In this document: in pieces, positions 1 to 10,741 of the stretch
Position numbering within the stretch: position 1 is the stretch's first letter
Layout of the letters: every line of letters begins with the position of its first letter
Source of the DNA: Saccoglossus kowalevskii
Lineage: Eukaryota; Hemichordata; Enteropneusta; Harrimaniidae
DNA length: 21,595 bases
Reading direction: 5' to 3'
Assembly (NCBI RefSeq): GCF_000003605.2
Contig: NW_003108090.1
Coordinates: 183,645 to 205,239 of the forward strand
The notes under the pieces: model-generated
Seen by the model: only the letters and a program-made list of their open reading frames with translations
Told to the model about the DNA's origin: nothing
Database searches by the model: none
Program-made: the position numbers and the translations under genes

Positions 1-925
1 ATTTGAAATGGGGAGTGGGGTTATAAAAATGATGAGTGACTGTAGAAATGGACATTTGAAATGGCCACTTGAAATGGGAAGCAGGGTTATAGAAATGAAA
101 ATGGTTGTAGAAATGGACGTTTGGAATTGTCATTTGAAATGGGGAGTGGGGTTATAAAAATGATGAGTGACTGTAGAAATGGACATTTGAAATGGCCACT
201 TGAAATGGGAAGCAGGGTTATAGAAATGAAAATGGTTGTAGAAATGGACGTTTGGAATTGTCATTTGAAATGGAGAGTAGGGTTGTAGAAATGAGGAACG
301 GTTGTACAAATGGACATTGGGATTGGTTACTAAAATCAATCATAGAGACTGGTCACTAGAAAAGTAAATTGGATTGGTCATGAAAAATTAGACATCAAGA
401 CTGGTCTGTAGAAATAGCTATTGGAAATGATCACTAGAAAAGAACATTGGAAATGGTCACTAGAAATGGACATTGGGAATGATCACTAGAAATGGACATT
501 GGGAATGGCCACTTGAAATGGGAAGCAGGGTTATAGAAATGAAAATGGTTGTAAAAACGGACGTTTGGAAATTGTCATTTGAAATGGAGAGTGGGGTTGT
601 AGAAATGAGGAACGGTTGTACAAATGGACATTGGGATTGGTTACTAAAATCAATCATAGAGACTGGTCACTAGAAAAGTAAATTGGATTGGTCATGAAAA
701 ATTAGACATCAAGACTGGTCTGTAGAAATAGCTATTGGAAATGGTCACTAGAAAAGAACATTGGAAATGGTCACTAGAAAAGAACATTGGGAATGGTCAC
801 TAGAAAAGAACATTGGGAATGGTCACTAGAAAAGAGCATTGGGAATGGTCACTAGAAATGGACATTGGGAATGATCACTAGAAATGGACATTGGGAATGG
901 TCACTAGAAATGGACATTGAATCTA
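1..925. repeat. Minisatellite with 26-bp units and higher-order 131- and 314-bp repeats
   Basis: The 3' half is a clean 26-bp tandem array. Units of the form agaacattgggaatgg followed by tcactagaaa recur at 26-bp spacing (for example 785 to 811, 861 to 887). The 5' part shows higher-order structure: 1-131 is repeated almost perfectly from 132 and begins again at 263, and the block 263-576 is repeated from 577 (314 bp). Units vary by substitutions such as gatcac/ggtcac and aaaag/aaatgg. All open frames in this stretch, on either strand, arise from the repeat (NGHWEW- or ISNDN-like peptides). The array continues past the left edge of the window. Confidence 0.92.
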
Positions 926-2529
926 GAGTTTGGTCACTAGAAACCATGATAGACAAGAAATACATGTCATCCATTCACAACTACTATTGTATAAAAGTAA
1001 CACAAGGTGGTAACAACAGAACATCAGTATTCTCTTCTAGTATACACATTATATTAGTAATTCCACGACATCAACTCCATAGCATAAAATGACAAGACTT
1101 TCAACGAGTGATTAGCTTTACGTCTTTTCCAAAATACTCAAAGCTTGAACAGAATGATTAAGTAAATGTTTGGGTGATAAAACCAAATGATGCCTTTTTT
1201 TTTTGTTACAAAATCATAAATACACCAATTGACAATAAATTTTTGTTGATACTCTGATGACAATAAAAGACGTTATTTTCAGATATTTGCCCCAAATTGA
1301 ACATCAACAAAAATTACTGTTAATGATGGTCACCGGAATAGTTGTTCACGGTATGCAAGTACCTAAGTCCATTTCCATTCTAAAAGAACCTGCAAAAGAA
1401 ATTTTACTACCACCAAATGCTGCATTGTCATGTACCCCAAATATAAAACACGCATAAAGCCAAAAGAATGCATTGATTGTATACTGAATCATTGGAATAC
1501 ACCTTGATATTACCCTAGTCTGTGTCATTTATGTATTAGGCACATGTGTTGCATATGCAGTAATGTTGTCATCGCTTCTAAAATTGTTACATTGATTGGT
1601 ATAGGGAAAGCACTGTCATGGAAAAGTGCACATACTGATTTTCTAGAAAAGGTATTTTCACACAGTAACATTTTAGTTCTATTGTTTCTCATCAAATCTC
1701 GGCAAGAATCAGATTAGACTTTGAGAAAACAATACATGTAGTTAAAAGCATTGAAAATCTGCTTTTATTTATTTATTTATTCTGCAAAGTGAATTATTGT
1801 TGATCACTTGATGGCAACATTTTTTCAATTGAGAAAACATGAACCATTGCTGATATATCCCATTGGGAATTCACCTGATAAGAGACTCAATAGCAAGCTA
1901 ATTTAGACAATTTCCTCTCTTCTCCAACAGTAGACCTTTTGACAGCTCCCGAGTGTTTACATCATGACAGAATACACTGGAATTGACGAACCCTCACTAC
2001 GTGAACGCTATTACAGTTGACTTATCTAAATTGAACAGTGCCGATAAACTTCCCATCATTCAGCATCAGGAAATGTTCTTAATTGAAAAGTGAAGCTAAG
2101 AAATTGCCAAACGACCCAATAAGCGGTTTAGCTGACCCTCAATGCTATATTACAACGCTTCACTCAATGTTTGTACATAGAACACACAATTTTGATGTCA
2201 TTTCTCAGGTCTCACAACCATCAACAAAGAAAGATCTTATCTACTAAAATGTCTAATATAATTTATGAATGTGGTTTTTATCCATGCTTCCTATTAACCC
2301 TAGAGTTCACCTGTATATTGCTTAAACTTACAGACTCACCTGTCACGATTGCTTAATATCAACACCATATATACAAGTATCCTTATCTTATCTGTACTTA
2401 TTCTGTTTTCTAATTGATTTTCTCTTAGCAATCTTTCTGCTGACATGATGTTATCTTGTCAGTTTGCATTCTAGTGTATTATACAACACATGAGGATGTC
2501 AGACCCATCAAACTTCATCCTCCACAGAT

Positions 2530-2866
2530 CAGTCACATCGCCAACACACAAGTCACATTGTAAACATAACAGTCACATTGTCAATAAATAAGACACATCA
2601 CCAACATAACTAGGTCTCATCGCCAACACACAAGTCACATTGTAAACATAACAGTCACATTGTCAATAAATAAGACACATCACCAACATAACATAGGTCT
2701 CATTGTCAACACATAACAGTCACATTGTCAACACATAACAGTCACATTGTCAACACGTAACAGTCACATTGTCAACACATAACAGTCACATTGTCAACAC
2801 ATAACAGTCACATTGTCAACACATAACAGTCATATTGTCAACACATAACAGTCACATTGTCAACAA
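2530..2866. repeat. 22-bp minisatellite next to the E-protein exon donor
   Basis: The unit is cacattgtcaacacataaca plus gt. From 2705 to 2864 the word gtcaac occurs eight times at exact 22-bp spacing, with single changes (acgtaa, catatt). The left part (2539-2700) is an older, more diverged version containing an 82-bp duplication: the block starting cgccaacacacaagtcacat occurs at 2539 and again at 2621. The array ends about 45 bp from the splice donor of the exon at 2910, so it is the first thing in the following intron. Confidence 0.93.
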
Positions 2867-2909
2867 AATGCAGTCACCACTTAGCCCCAGAAAGTGCAAA
2901 AAAACTTAC

Positions 2910-3027
2910 CCATAAATGAAGACATACTACTATTATTAGAGTTCATATCATGGGAATATGACATATTATTATTAAGCTGCATTCGATTATCAGGCATATG
3001 ATCATTGTAAGATGAACCTTCATATCC
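2910..3027 (-). CDS. TCF4/TCF12: E-protein (class I bHLH, TCF3/4/12-Daughterless family) internal exon
   Basis: This is an internal coding exon of an E-protein, a nuclear transcription factor that binds E-boxes (CANNTG) as a homodimer or as the partner of tissue-specific bHLH proteins. On the minus strand an acceptor (ttttattttag) precedes GGATATGAAGG at 3027, and ATGG at 2910 is followed by a consensus donor GTAAGT. The exon is 118 nt, or 39 codons plus one base. It encodes GYEGSSYNDHMPDNRMQLNN, then NMSYSHDM, then NSNNSSMSSFM plus the first base of a codon (G). It enters in phase 0, matching the end of the exon at 10987, and leaves in phase 1. From memory, vertebrate E-proteins have RGFTDSPHYSDHLNDSR and then ...MNSNLMGK here, so the Y-x-DH-x-x-(D/S)-x-R core and the N/S/M-rich tail ending MG agree. 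The region is disordered, with no folded domain. The next coding exon should begin with two bases completing a Gly codon, and I do not find it in 1-2909. Confidence 0.85.
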
Positions 3028-3235
3028 CTAAAATAAAACATAAAATAGAAATTTAGTATGAATGTCATAATTCACATTAAAACAGAATCATGGGCCTGTC
3101 AGTATACAATAATGTGTAGTGTATATGCCAGTACTGTACATAAATGATCTATCATGTCTATTACTCCAAGGAATAATTCCATTGGTTAGTGTATCTAAAC
3201 ATTTTAGGCACAATCAGGCAGATAGTTCTGGATTT

Positions 3236-3600
3236 TATTATACACCATGTAATGTCACCGATGAGTCACATGTCCTGGATATCAGTATTATACACCATGT
3301 AATGTCACCGATGACAGTCACATGTCCTGGATATCTGTATTATACACCATGTCATGTCACCGATGACAGTCACATGTCCTGGATATCAGTATTATACACC
3401 ATGTAATGTCACTGATGACAGTCACATGTCCTGGATATCTGTGTTATACACCATGTAATGTCACCGATGACAGTCACATGTCCTGGATATCTGTATTATA
3501 CACCTTGTAATGTCACTGATGACAGTCACATGTCTTGGATATCAGTATTATACACGATGTAATAATGTCACCGATAACAGTCGCATGTCCTGGATATCTC
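3236..3600. repeat. 52-bp minisatellite upstream of the E-protein exon
   Basis: Seven units occur. The word tacacc (tacacg in the last) starts at 3241, 3291, 3343, 3395, 3447, 3499 and 3551, so the period is 52 bp, with a shorter first unit. Each unit reads tacaccatgtaatgtcac, cgatgacagtcacatgtcct, ggatatcagtatta, with few changes (ctgatg/ccgatg, cagt/ctgt). Inside the unit, tgtcaccgatgaca is a 5-bp inverted repeat, and cacatg is a CANNTG E-box. The array lies about 210 bp upstream of the acceptor at 3028, in the same intron. The short open frame across it on the plus strand (YYTPCNVTDDSHMSWIS repeats) is a repeat artefact. Confidence 0.94.
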
Positions 3601-4336
3601 TATGTTAGGAATTTCATAAAACTACTAGTTCTATACGCCAGAGTCAATTAAGCGTGCAAGACAGTGTACAAGCCAGGACAACTAATGACAATGGGGACCT
3701 CTTTATATATACACAGTATAGGACTAGAGGGGGTTAGTTAGTGTTACAAATAGCCTCTCACTTTCATAATTCTCTGACGTTTTACAGCAGAATTGACCAT
3801 GCTATCCAGTAACACAGAATGGATTCTATGCTTAGATAGCATGCATTACAGTAGACATTTCTTCAGTTGAACCATATATATGAAAAAGAATTTGATACAT
3901 TGGGAAAACCTCTCAATTGGTCAAACTGTTTGGTGTTAGGATTGGGTAGCCAATTGGGCACCATCTTCTCAGTAGCTTCGCTCTGACTCTAAAAAGTGAC
4001 ATGCAGCCATGGCTCACTAGACATATTATATTAAGCTAACAAGACAAATTGGTGTTCCCACCCAGCTTTCCTAGCTGACCACCTATTTTGTTAGGGGAAA
4101 CCCCAATTGAATTTTGAATTTAGATGACCTGTTTTTTAACCATTTAACAGTAATATAATTTTCTAACTAATAACAGCTGTAATACCTGCCTGGGGTGAAA
4201 TATTAAAACAAGTTATCAAGTCCAAGAAGTAGCTCTATTAGCAACCCAACTACATTTGTTTTTAATAGGATGTATTTTTTGTAGATCTTCTTAAAATATC
4301 AAGATATAAAATCTTACTTTTTCACCAATTGAAATG

Positions 4337-4687
4337 TTCACCAACATTAACCAAAGGGCGATGGATGACGTTTTGACAGTTTGGTATCTCCTAGTTTGAA
4401 AGATTTCTGAGAATTTGAATTTGTGATTCTCAAAATTAAAATGGTCACTTACATGCATATATTATATCGATCAATTTGAACCTAACATGCCCAAATTAAA
4501 TGTTTGTTTTTTTCACCAACATTAACCAAAGGGCGATTGGATGACGTTTTGACAGTTTGGTATCTCCTAGTTTGAAAGATTTCTGAGAATTTGAATTTGT
4601 GATTCTCAAAATTAAAATGGTCACTTACATGCATAAATTATATCGATCAATTTGAACCTAACATGCCCAAATTAAATGTTTGTTTTT
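4337..4687. repeat. Near-identical 175-bp tandem duplication
   Basis: The block beginning ttcaccaacattaaccaaag occurs at 4337 and again at 4512, and each copy runs to a T-rich tract. The copies differ by one inserted T (gatgg versus gattgg) and by atatatt versus ataaatt, with little else. This suggests a recent duplication. It lies in the intron between the two E-protein exons and contains no coding signal. Confidence 0.92.
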
Positions 4688-4850
4688 TTCCAAAATCAGT
4701 ATTTTCACTTGCATAAATTATATCACATGATCAATTTAAACCAATCATGCATTCATTAAATCTTTTTTTCCAAAAATCATGAAATAAAATCAGACTACAG
4801 TATTTTCACATGCATAAATTATATCACATGACCAAATAAACCAATCACAC
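4688..4850. repeat. Degenerate relatives of the preceding duplication
   Basis: Two further, diverged repeats follow the duplication. Their shared words are attttcac(t/a)tgcataaat and tatatcacatga, then caa and taaaccaatca, at about 4701 and about 4799. They resemble the end of the 175-bp unit (acttacatgcataaattata, tcgatcaatttgaacc). The region therefore seems to have grown by repeated local duplication, of which 4337-4687 is the latest round. Confidence 0.7.
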
Positions 4851-5457
4851 GTTGATAATCAGTATGGATTATAGGTTCTAAACATCAGATATTCGCTAAT
4901 CGGACATCAATTTCACACATCTAGACATGTACATTTGGACTTTATATTCCATACACAAACTTTTGTTTCCTTTTTACATTTAATGGATGAGTACTTTTGT
5001 GAGGAGATCAGGCTAAATGACTAGTTTCACCAATTTACACACTCGTTTTGATTCACAGCCAGCCTTCAATGAAAACTGTGACTTGCATATCATCTGATAA
5101 CATATTTTGAAGTACTGTACTTGAATACATATGGGGATTGCCATTTCATTTTACATTATATTTTACTTTCACAAGTTTCCTCTGAATAGTAATGAATGCT
5201 ACACAAAAAATCTGCTAAAAAAAGTGTTGATGCAATTCAATTTTATTGAAGTAACATATTCACTGGGTTTTAATTTCAGTAATCAGGAAATAATTAAGTT
5301 TGTTATAGTAATAATAATTTTTTTTTTAAATTAACTTTTCTCTAAAATATTATCTTTATAATTAATTCAGAATGTTAATTATTGTAAAGTTACAATGTTT
5401 CTGTAATAAATTGGCCCTCCACGAGCTTCAGAACGTTTCGGAGATGTATTTGTATGA

Positions 5458-5498
5458 ACCAATCAGAGAGCTACTATGGGTTTACACCAAGTGTAAAC
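5458..5498. promoter_or_regulatory. CCAAT box beside a perfect GTTTACAC/GTGTAAAC palindrome
   Basis: ACCAATCAGAG at 5458-5468 is a near-ideal NF-Y (CCAAT) site. Twelve bases later GTTTACAC (5480-5487), a CAA spacer and GTGTAAAC (5491-5498) form a perfect 8-bp inverted repeat, each arm containing a forkhead-like GTAAAC core. The cluster lies in the intron of the E-protein gene in a slightly GC-richer patch (5412-5600). It could mark an internal promoter or enhancer. No transcription start or coding exon can be assigned to it, so the function is inference. Confidence 0.35.
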
Positions 5499-8259
5499 AG
5501 GTTGTTCGTTTTGTTTAAAAGTAAAACAGTCACTGTGCAACACACCTTTAAATTTGCATAACTGTATTTTACGTGCGTTGCGTTGATTCAGAGAGACGAT
5601 TGTGAATTACAGATATAACAAGTCCTGGCTTCAGAAGTAACATAGTTGATTCTAAATTTTTATATATTTTCAGGTAAAGTATTAACTTTCAACAAATCCT
5701 ATTTTGCAATCTGTATAGCACAACGTCGTCAACGGCTATGTGAGTTATGCTGATACTGGTACAAGCGTGAATATATCTGATGGACAGAGCTGACAAACAA
5801 CTTTTCCGCTTTTTATTTGAATAGCAAAAAATGATTAATACCCTGGATGTGTTTTGATAGCAAACATACTAGATACAGCTAATTCAAATCACAAGACTTG
5901 CAATTAACACCAACATCGGTGATTTCAAGAAATATTTTTACAAAGCTGTTGATCAATTTATTTGTGATTTCACAAAAAAAAAGTATTTTGTACCTTTGGG
6001 CTAGAGTCTAAGTGACGTTTGTTTAATGGTGACCTTTGTGAATGCCCACGATTTATCAAATCGAAAAAATGTCCAGCATTTAAAATTTACTGATTTATAG
6101 TTATTTTGAGGTATCTCCCCAGACAAATGATCATAGGATAACAATCTTCTAAATGTTGTTACGATCATCAGGTTACAGACTAGACTCGCTAAAAACATAA
6201 TGTACATTTCCTTCTCGTTTACTGAATGACTCTGGGATAACGTAAATCTAAATTGCGCACTCATTTAAACAATATTTTATCTCAGTTCTGTCTTGAGATT
6301 TCTATACTTGCAGGGAAGATAATAGCAATATAAATGGAAATCGATGAGACACACATACACTTAGGACTTAGGAATAGAAGAACCATGTTCGTTTATGACA
6401 ACCCACCCTCAGCCAATCCCAAAAACCCTTCTTGCTGCCTCCATTCCTCTTCCATATAATGCTGATGTCAGAAAATCAACAAAGAATAACATGCACCTTA
6501 CATGCTTTGCATTGAATAAATAAAATATTAAGTATTATGAATTGGATGCAAAAAAAATAACATTTTTAGATTCTGGAATCAAATCAAGAAACTTTATCAC
6601 CAGGAAGGGCAAGATAGAGAAAGTTTGTCCTTAGTCAATTTCTATATCACCTTTTGCAACCAGAACGACTTTACTTGAATGCATAGTGTAACAAGATATC
6701 TAGCTGGACATTTCTCAGCGGCCATATATCTCATACTATAATACAACACTGATCTGCTCATAAAAATAACATTCATTTTTTATGTGTCCTCCATGGTTTC
6801 ACCGACTTAGGGAGCATATAGCTACTTGCTGTAAACTAGACATAATACTCATACTTCATACCACTGCAATGTTACTTGTTCATTTGCAGTGTAAATTACC
6901 ATCATACCAAACAGTGAGACTCTACCGCTCACTGCAACAGCGTCATGTTATACGAAAGCGTGAATTCTCCACGTTATTTTAATTGTATTAGTCACAGTAT
7001 GTTATAAGCAGCGATAAAACTATTCCACTACGAGCAGGGTTTCACTACAGCACAGCAGGTTTTCTTTTTTGCTTTGTATGATAGCATAACAACCGGAATT
7101 TCAAAACAGTGTATGAAAGAAGAGGATTAACCATACAGCAATAAATTCATGGGTTCAACATAAACAACGCAATTTTTATAAATTTTGATTGTTTTTAAAA
7201 ATCTATTTTTCCAGTCAACCTAATCCAACTACGTGAAGACACTTTTCGCAATCAAAATCGCATCCCAAATTGCATTTATATCACCTCCCAGCAATCGACA
7301 CCAAAGAAATTGTTGTTCATCGATTGGAGGAACACAAACACAATTTGACTGAAGGTCTTTGATGGCTACTTGATGAGATTAAAGTAAATTCCATTACATG
7401 CCTGTCGATCAGGTTATTGTTTGAAAAAAAAAAAAACACTTCATTTGCGGTCATCATTCTTAATCCGGCACACTTTGAGCAAACCACGTTATTCAGTCGT
7501 CTTCTGGTGAATTGAAAGCTATATCTATTGCAGGATGGCAGGTTAGGGATTATGTCGGATAAGCTCATGGTAGAAGAAAGAAGAGAGGCAGAGTTTGGGC
7601 AGGAAAAGATTTAAAGTTCAGTTAGGGAGAGAAGTGACGACGAATTATTCCTAATGATGAGCGCGCTTGGATAAACCATCTTTAAGGATTCATCCACATT
7701 ATTATTGTTGACATGCTCACAAATTGAAACCAACTTAACAAACACTACGAATTCTATAAAGCTCCTTTCAATCTTTCATCTAGTCTTTCAATATTTGCAT
7801 GTAATTTATTATTTCCCTGGGAAAAAAAATCGTTCTGGAAATAAATTGTAAGGAAACATAATAACCATGCAGGTTGTACAGAGAAAGGATGAAATTAAAA
7901 GCTCCATCTTTCCATTGATATCACAGCCTGTGTGTGTGCCTTGGGGCAAAGCAGAGAATTGAATTCGCTTGCCTTTCAATAGAAATATTGCCATTTTCAA
8001 ATGGAAGTCCTTTGTTAGTAGGTGATGGCAATATAGTATATATCTATACGACATTATCTCAGCAACCCAACACTTGGGAGAAACTATGATAACTGTCTCT
8101 ACAAATTCCAATACATTATTCAGTCTGCGCAGAAAGAGATGATTCTTTGATTATTTATTTGTGTAAAATTAGCATGTGTATTATGCGAATTCAATGTGTA
8201 TTTTGCCTTATTTAGTTATTTCAATGCCAACTTTTGTTATATTTCCACAAAATTAAACC

Positions 8260-8420
8260 TAAATAATATTTTTCAACATTTTTTTTATTGAATTTTGATT
8301 AAAACCAAATTGCAAATATTTTTTTTTTTTAAAGTCAAAATTTTTTTATAATTTTTGATGGAAAATTATTATTGTACCAGTGTTATGGTTTTTACAAAAA
8401 TTAGAATTTACAATAACATT
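8260..8420. repeat. A/T-rich low-complexity tract
   Basis: Long runs of T and A (including ten or more T near 8320) with almost no G or C. No coding potential and no clear periodicity. Confidence 0.7.
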
Positions 8421-9718
8421 GTTGATACTTTTGATAATCTGAGCCACTGAATATCAATTTAACAAGTGCCAAATCCGCAAAAATTAAATAGTTGCTATTT
8501 TAAATTATTTCAACAAATGTACAGTATTTTCTCTATTAGTATTGCTTATGTAAATTGGCAGAGGTGTCTGAGGCCAAAACAAGTCACATGTGTAAATTGA
8601 AGATGTGTTTGCATCACAGCAGATTCAGTAAGTATAAATGAAATCAACTTGTATTCAACAATTCTCCCACAATGCAATTCACTTCCTGTCACAGAAATAC
8701 TCATGTTTCTACATTTTTTGTTACAATCTACAAGTTTTGCTGTGCTCACTAAAATATCAGATTTATGGATCAGAACTTCAAGAATAATGTTGAGAGGAAG
8801 TCAAAAGAGCTAATGGTGGGGAAGTCCATCAATGTAAATAATACCCCCTAGATTTATAGGACTCTACCCAGGACCCCCTAAGATTTATTAAAAAATAAAT
8901 TTTCATTTTATCAGTGTATGTTCCAGTGCCAATATATCGACACTAAACTTTAATGTTATGACTGTGCAAGTGGGAAAAAATGCTTAAAACTTGTGATAAT
9001 ACCCAGAACACATCTTAAATGAACTGGTATGCTGTTTTTATTTTGTTTTAGACATAAAACTTAACTGCAACTATTAGAGGCATTATTAAATTTATTATCA
9101 AAACCTTAAAAAAAAAATCTCAAACAGCAAGTGATAGGAGTGTACAAGTTCATGCCAAGTGACATATTGAGTGTTTATCTAGTGTGCAACAAACTCAAAT
9201 CTCTAGCTTTGATTTATTTTACATTGGTTTATTAAAGAAGATATAAAACACTACAAGTTTCATTTCAGTGATATCCTGGCAGGCTCAGCCAATTACTTTT
9301 ATGGTGTACATGCATACCGTGAAGTACTTGGATAGACAACTTGATATACTCAAACCGTGTGTTAACTGCTGGGAAGTAGACCTACAAAACCCATGTCATT
9401 GATGTACTGGTGCATGCACCATAAGGTAAATATTACAAGAGATCTCAAATAATGCTACCACAGTCTCCCATACTTCAACAGTCATCTACGTTTGCAGCCG
9501 AATCAATGTTCACTACGGCAATCTTACAGTATTAATAGTCAATTTTACGTGTTAATTGTTCATGCACAGACTGTAGACGTGTAAGGTTACTACAGTTATT
9601 TTACCAGTGGAAATCATAGCACTCATATGGAATCCTTGGTAATGGTAGTTCCATGGAATCTACGTTCATCACAGGTACTCGAACTCGTACAGAATAGCAT
9701 ACAGAATGATATACTATG

Positions 9719-9751
9719 AGAATAGAATAGAATGGAATAGAATAGAATAGA
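9719..9751. repeat. (GAATA)n microsatellite
   Basis: Six to seven GAATA units in a row, one carrying a substitution (aatgg). It is a simple pentanucleotide repeat within the intron. Confidence 0.9.
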
Positions 9752-9753
9752 TA

Positions 9754-10158
9754 CTATGTGTACAGAGAGGTATCTAATATTCCTATGTTATCCATCAGCA
9801 ATTCTTCTCCAATAGAAGTGCATATGTAAACCAAAAAGGTCAGTTTAGTTGTTGTGAAACGAACTAACCCAATACTGTCACTGATTTGACAGGGTGTTTT
9901 AAATAACGCTTCCAATAAAGCAAATATGCCAATGATACTCCTATGTAATACCATGGCAGGTGTGCTATATGGACATCCCATAGTGAACAATATCAGATGT
10001 GTCACTGTGAGCTGCTCGTATACATATCTTTGTGTATTACATATAAACAGATGTTTGTGAAAACTACAATAAATTTGACGTCGGCATAGAAACAGGTTGC
10101 TAATTAACTGGGTCACATTCATGAATATCATCTGCTGAGTTGCAAATAGATTCAACAT
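9754..10158 (-). other. Longest open frame in the window (134 codons), probably not a gene
   Basis: An open frame on the minus strand starts with ATG at 10158. It encodes a rather hydrophobic peptide with scattered Cys and no domain, signal-peptide pattern or repeat that I recognise. A frame of this length is not surprising somewhere in about 21 kb of AT-rich DNA read in six frames. It lies inside the E-protein intron, on the same strand, directly beside a tandem array, and has no splice sites or promoter. I report it only because it is the longest frame. Confidence 0.12.
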
Positions 10159-10166
10159 AGTAATGA

Positions 10167-10531
10167 CAGTGAAACCTGTGTAAACTGAACACTGGCCAGT
10201 TTACAGAGGTATTTCATAAAGTGAAACCTGTGTAAACTGAAAAATGGCCACAGTTTACAGAGGTATTTCATACAGTGAAACCTGTTTAAACTGAAAAATG
10301 GCCACAGTTTACAGAGGTATTTCATACAGTGAAACCTGTTTAAACTGAACAATGGCCACAGTTTACAGAGGTATTTCATACAGTGAAACCTGTGTAAACT
10401 GAAAAATGGCCAGTTTACAGAGGCATTTCATATAGTGAAACCTGTGTAAACTAAACAATGGCCACAGTTTACAGAGGTATTTCATACAGTGAAACCTGTG
10501 TAAACTGAAAAATGGCCACGGTTTACAGAGG
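10167..10531. repeat. 54-bp tandem array with an internal hairpin in every unit (left part)
   Basis: Units starting cagtgaaacctg, tgtaaactga, acaatggccacagtttacag, aggtatttcata begin at 10167, 10219, 10273, 10327, 10381, 10433 and 10487. The spacing is 54 bp, or 52 bp where one CA is missing from the gccacag segment. Within each unit gtaaactg and cagtttac form an inverted repeat around a loop of about a dozen bases, so the array is a string of hairpins. The last unit here is cut at 10532 by a MITE. The related open frame on the minus strand (MKYLCKLWPF repeats) is a repeat artefact. Confidence 0.93.
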
Positions 10532-10533
10532 TA

Positions 10534-10741
10534 CTGTGGAATACTTTATTTTCGCTGGAATTAATTTTCGCTGAAAAGGCTTTTTGGGCGTTCTTTATGG
10601 AATTTATTTTCACTGATTTTTGATGAGTTGAATGTGAAATATAGGAAAAAAAGTATATTCGCTGGATTTTATTTTCACGGAATCATCCCTTCAGCGAAAA
10701 TAGCGGAAATAAATTCCAAGCGAAAATAAAGTATTCTACAG
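10534..10741. mobile_element. 208-bp MITE with long TIRs and a TA target duplication
   Basis: The element runs from CTGTGGAATACTTTATTTTC to GAAAATAAAGTATTCTACAG. Its ends are inverted repeats: the first 23 bases match with one difference, and similarity extends further (GGAATT.ATTT.CGCTG.. on both sides). TA lies on each side (10532-10533 and 10742-10743). Neighbouring repeat units read aggTAtttcata uninterrupted, so the target and its duplication are directly visible. The interior holds several TTTTCGCTG/TTTTCACTG motifs in both orientations and no coding sequence. A TA duplication suggests mobilisation by a Tc1/mariner-type transposase, though the superfamily is inferred. Confidence 0.9.

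Larger units (their letters stand above)
1..2909 (-). other. Intron 3' of the E-protein exon (partial)
   Basis: This is minus-strand intron DNA following the donor at 2909-2908, and it continues beyond the left edge. It contains two minisatellites (listed separately). Between them, 930-2520 is unique AT-rich sequence with a small (TTTA) run near 1765 and no exon I can support. The TCF4/12 segment that should follow (KTERGS..., rich in Ser/Tyr) is not recognisable here, so that exon is probably outside the window. Confidence 0.6.

Noticed and set aside
130-1092. Open frames on both strands over 130-1092 (repeating NGHWEW-like and HFYNP-like peptides)
   Set aside because: They are translations of the 26/131/314-bp minisatellite; the repeat length and lack of stops explain them, and no promoter or splice signal accompanies them.
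2340-2464. Minus-strand open stretch (MSAERLLRENQLENRISTDK...) ending at a strong donor-like CAG/GTGAGT at 2340
   Set aside because: The frame length is within chance, the possible acceptor (gacaag) lacks a pyrimidine tract, and the peptide does not resemble the E-protein segment expected next. Kept only as a weak possibility.
3119-3406. 95-codon plus-strand frame with repeated YTPC.VTD.SHMSW segments
   Set aside because: It is produced by the 52-bp minisatellite and changes frame between units because 52 is not a multiple of three.
10152-10379. 75-codon minus-strand frame with repeated MKYLCKLWPFFSLNRFHC
   Set aside because: It is produced by the 54-bp tandem array, whose length is a multiple of three.
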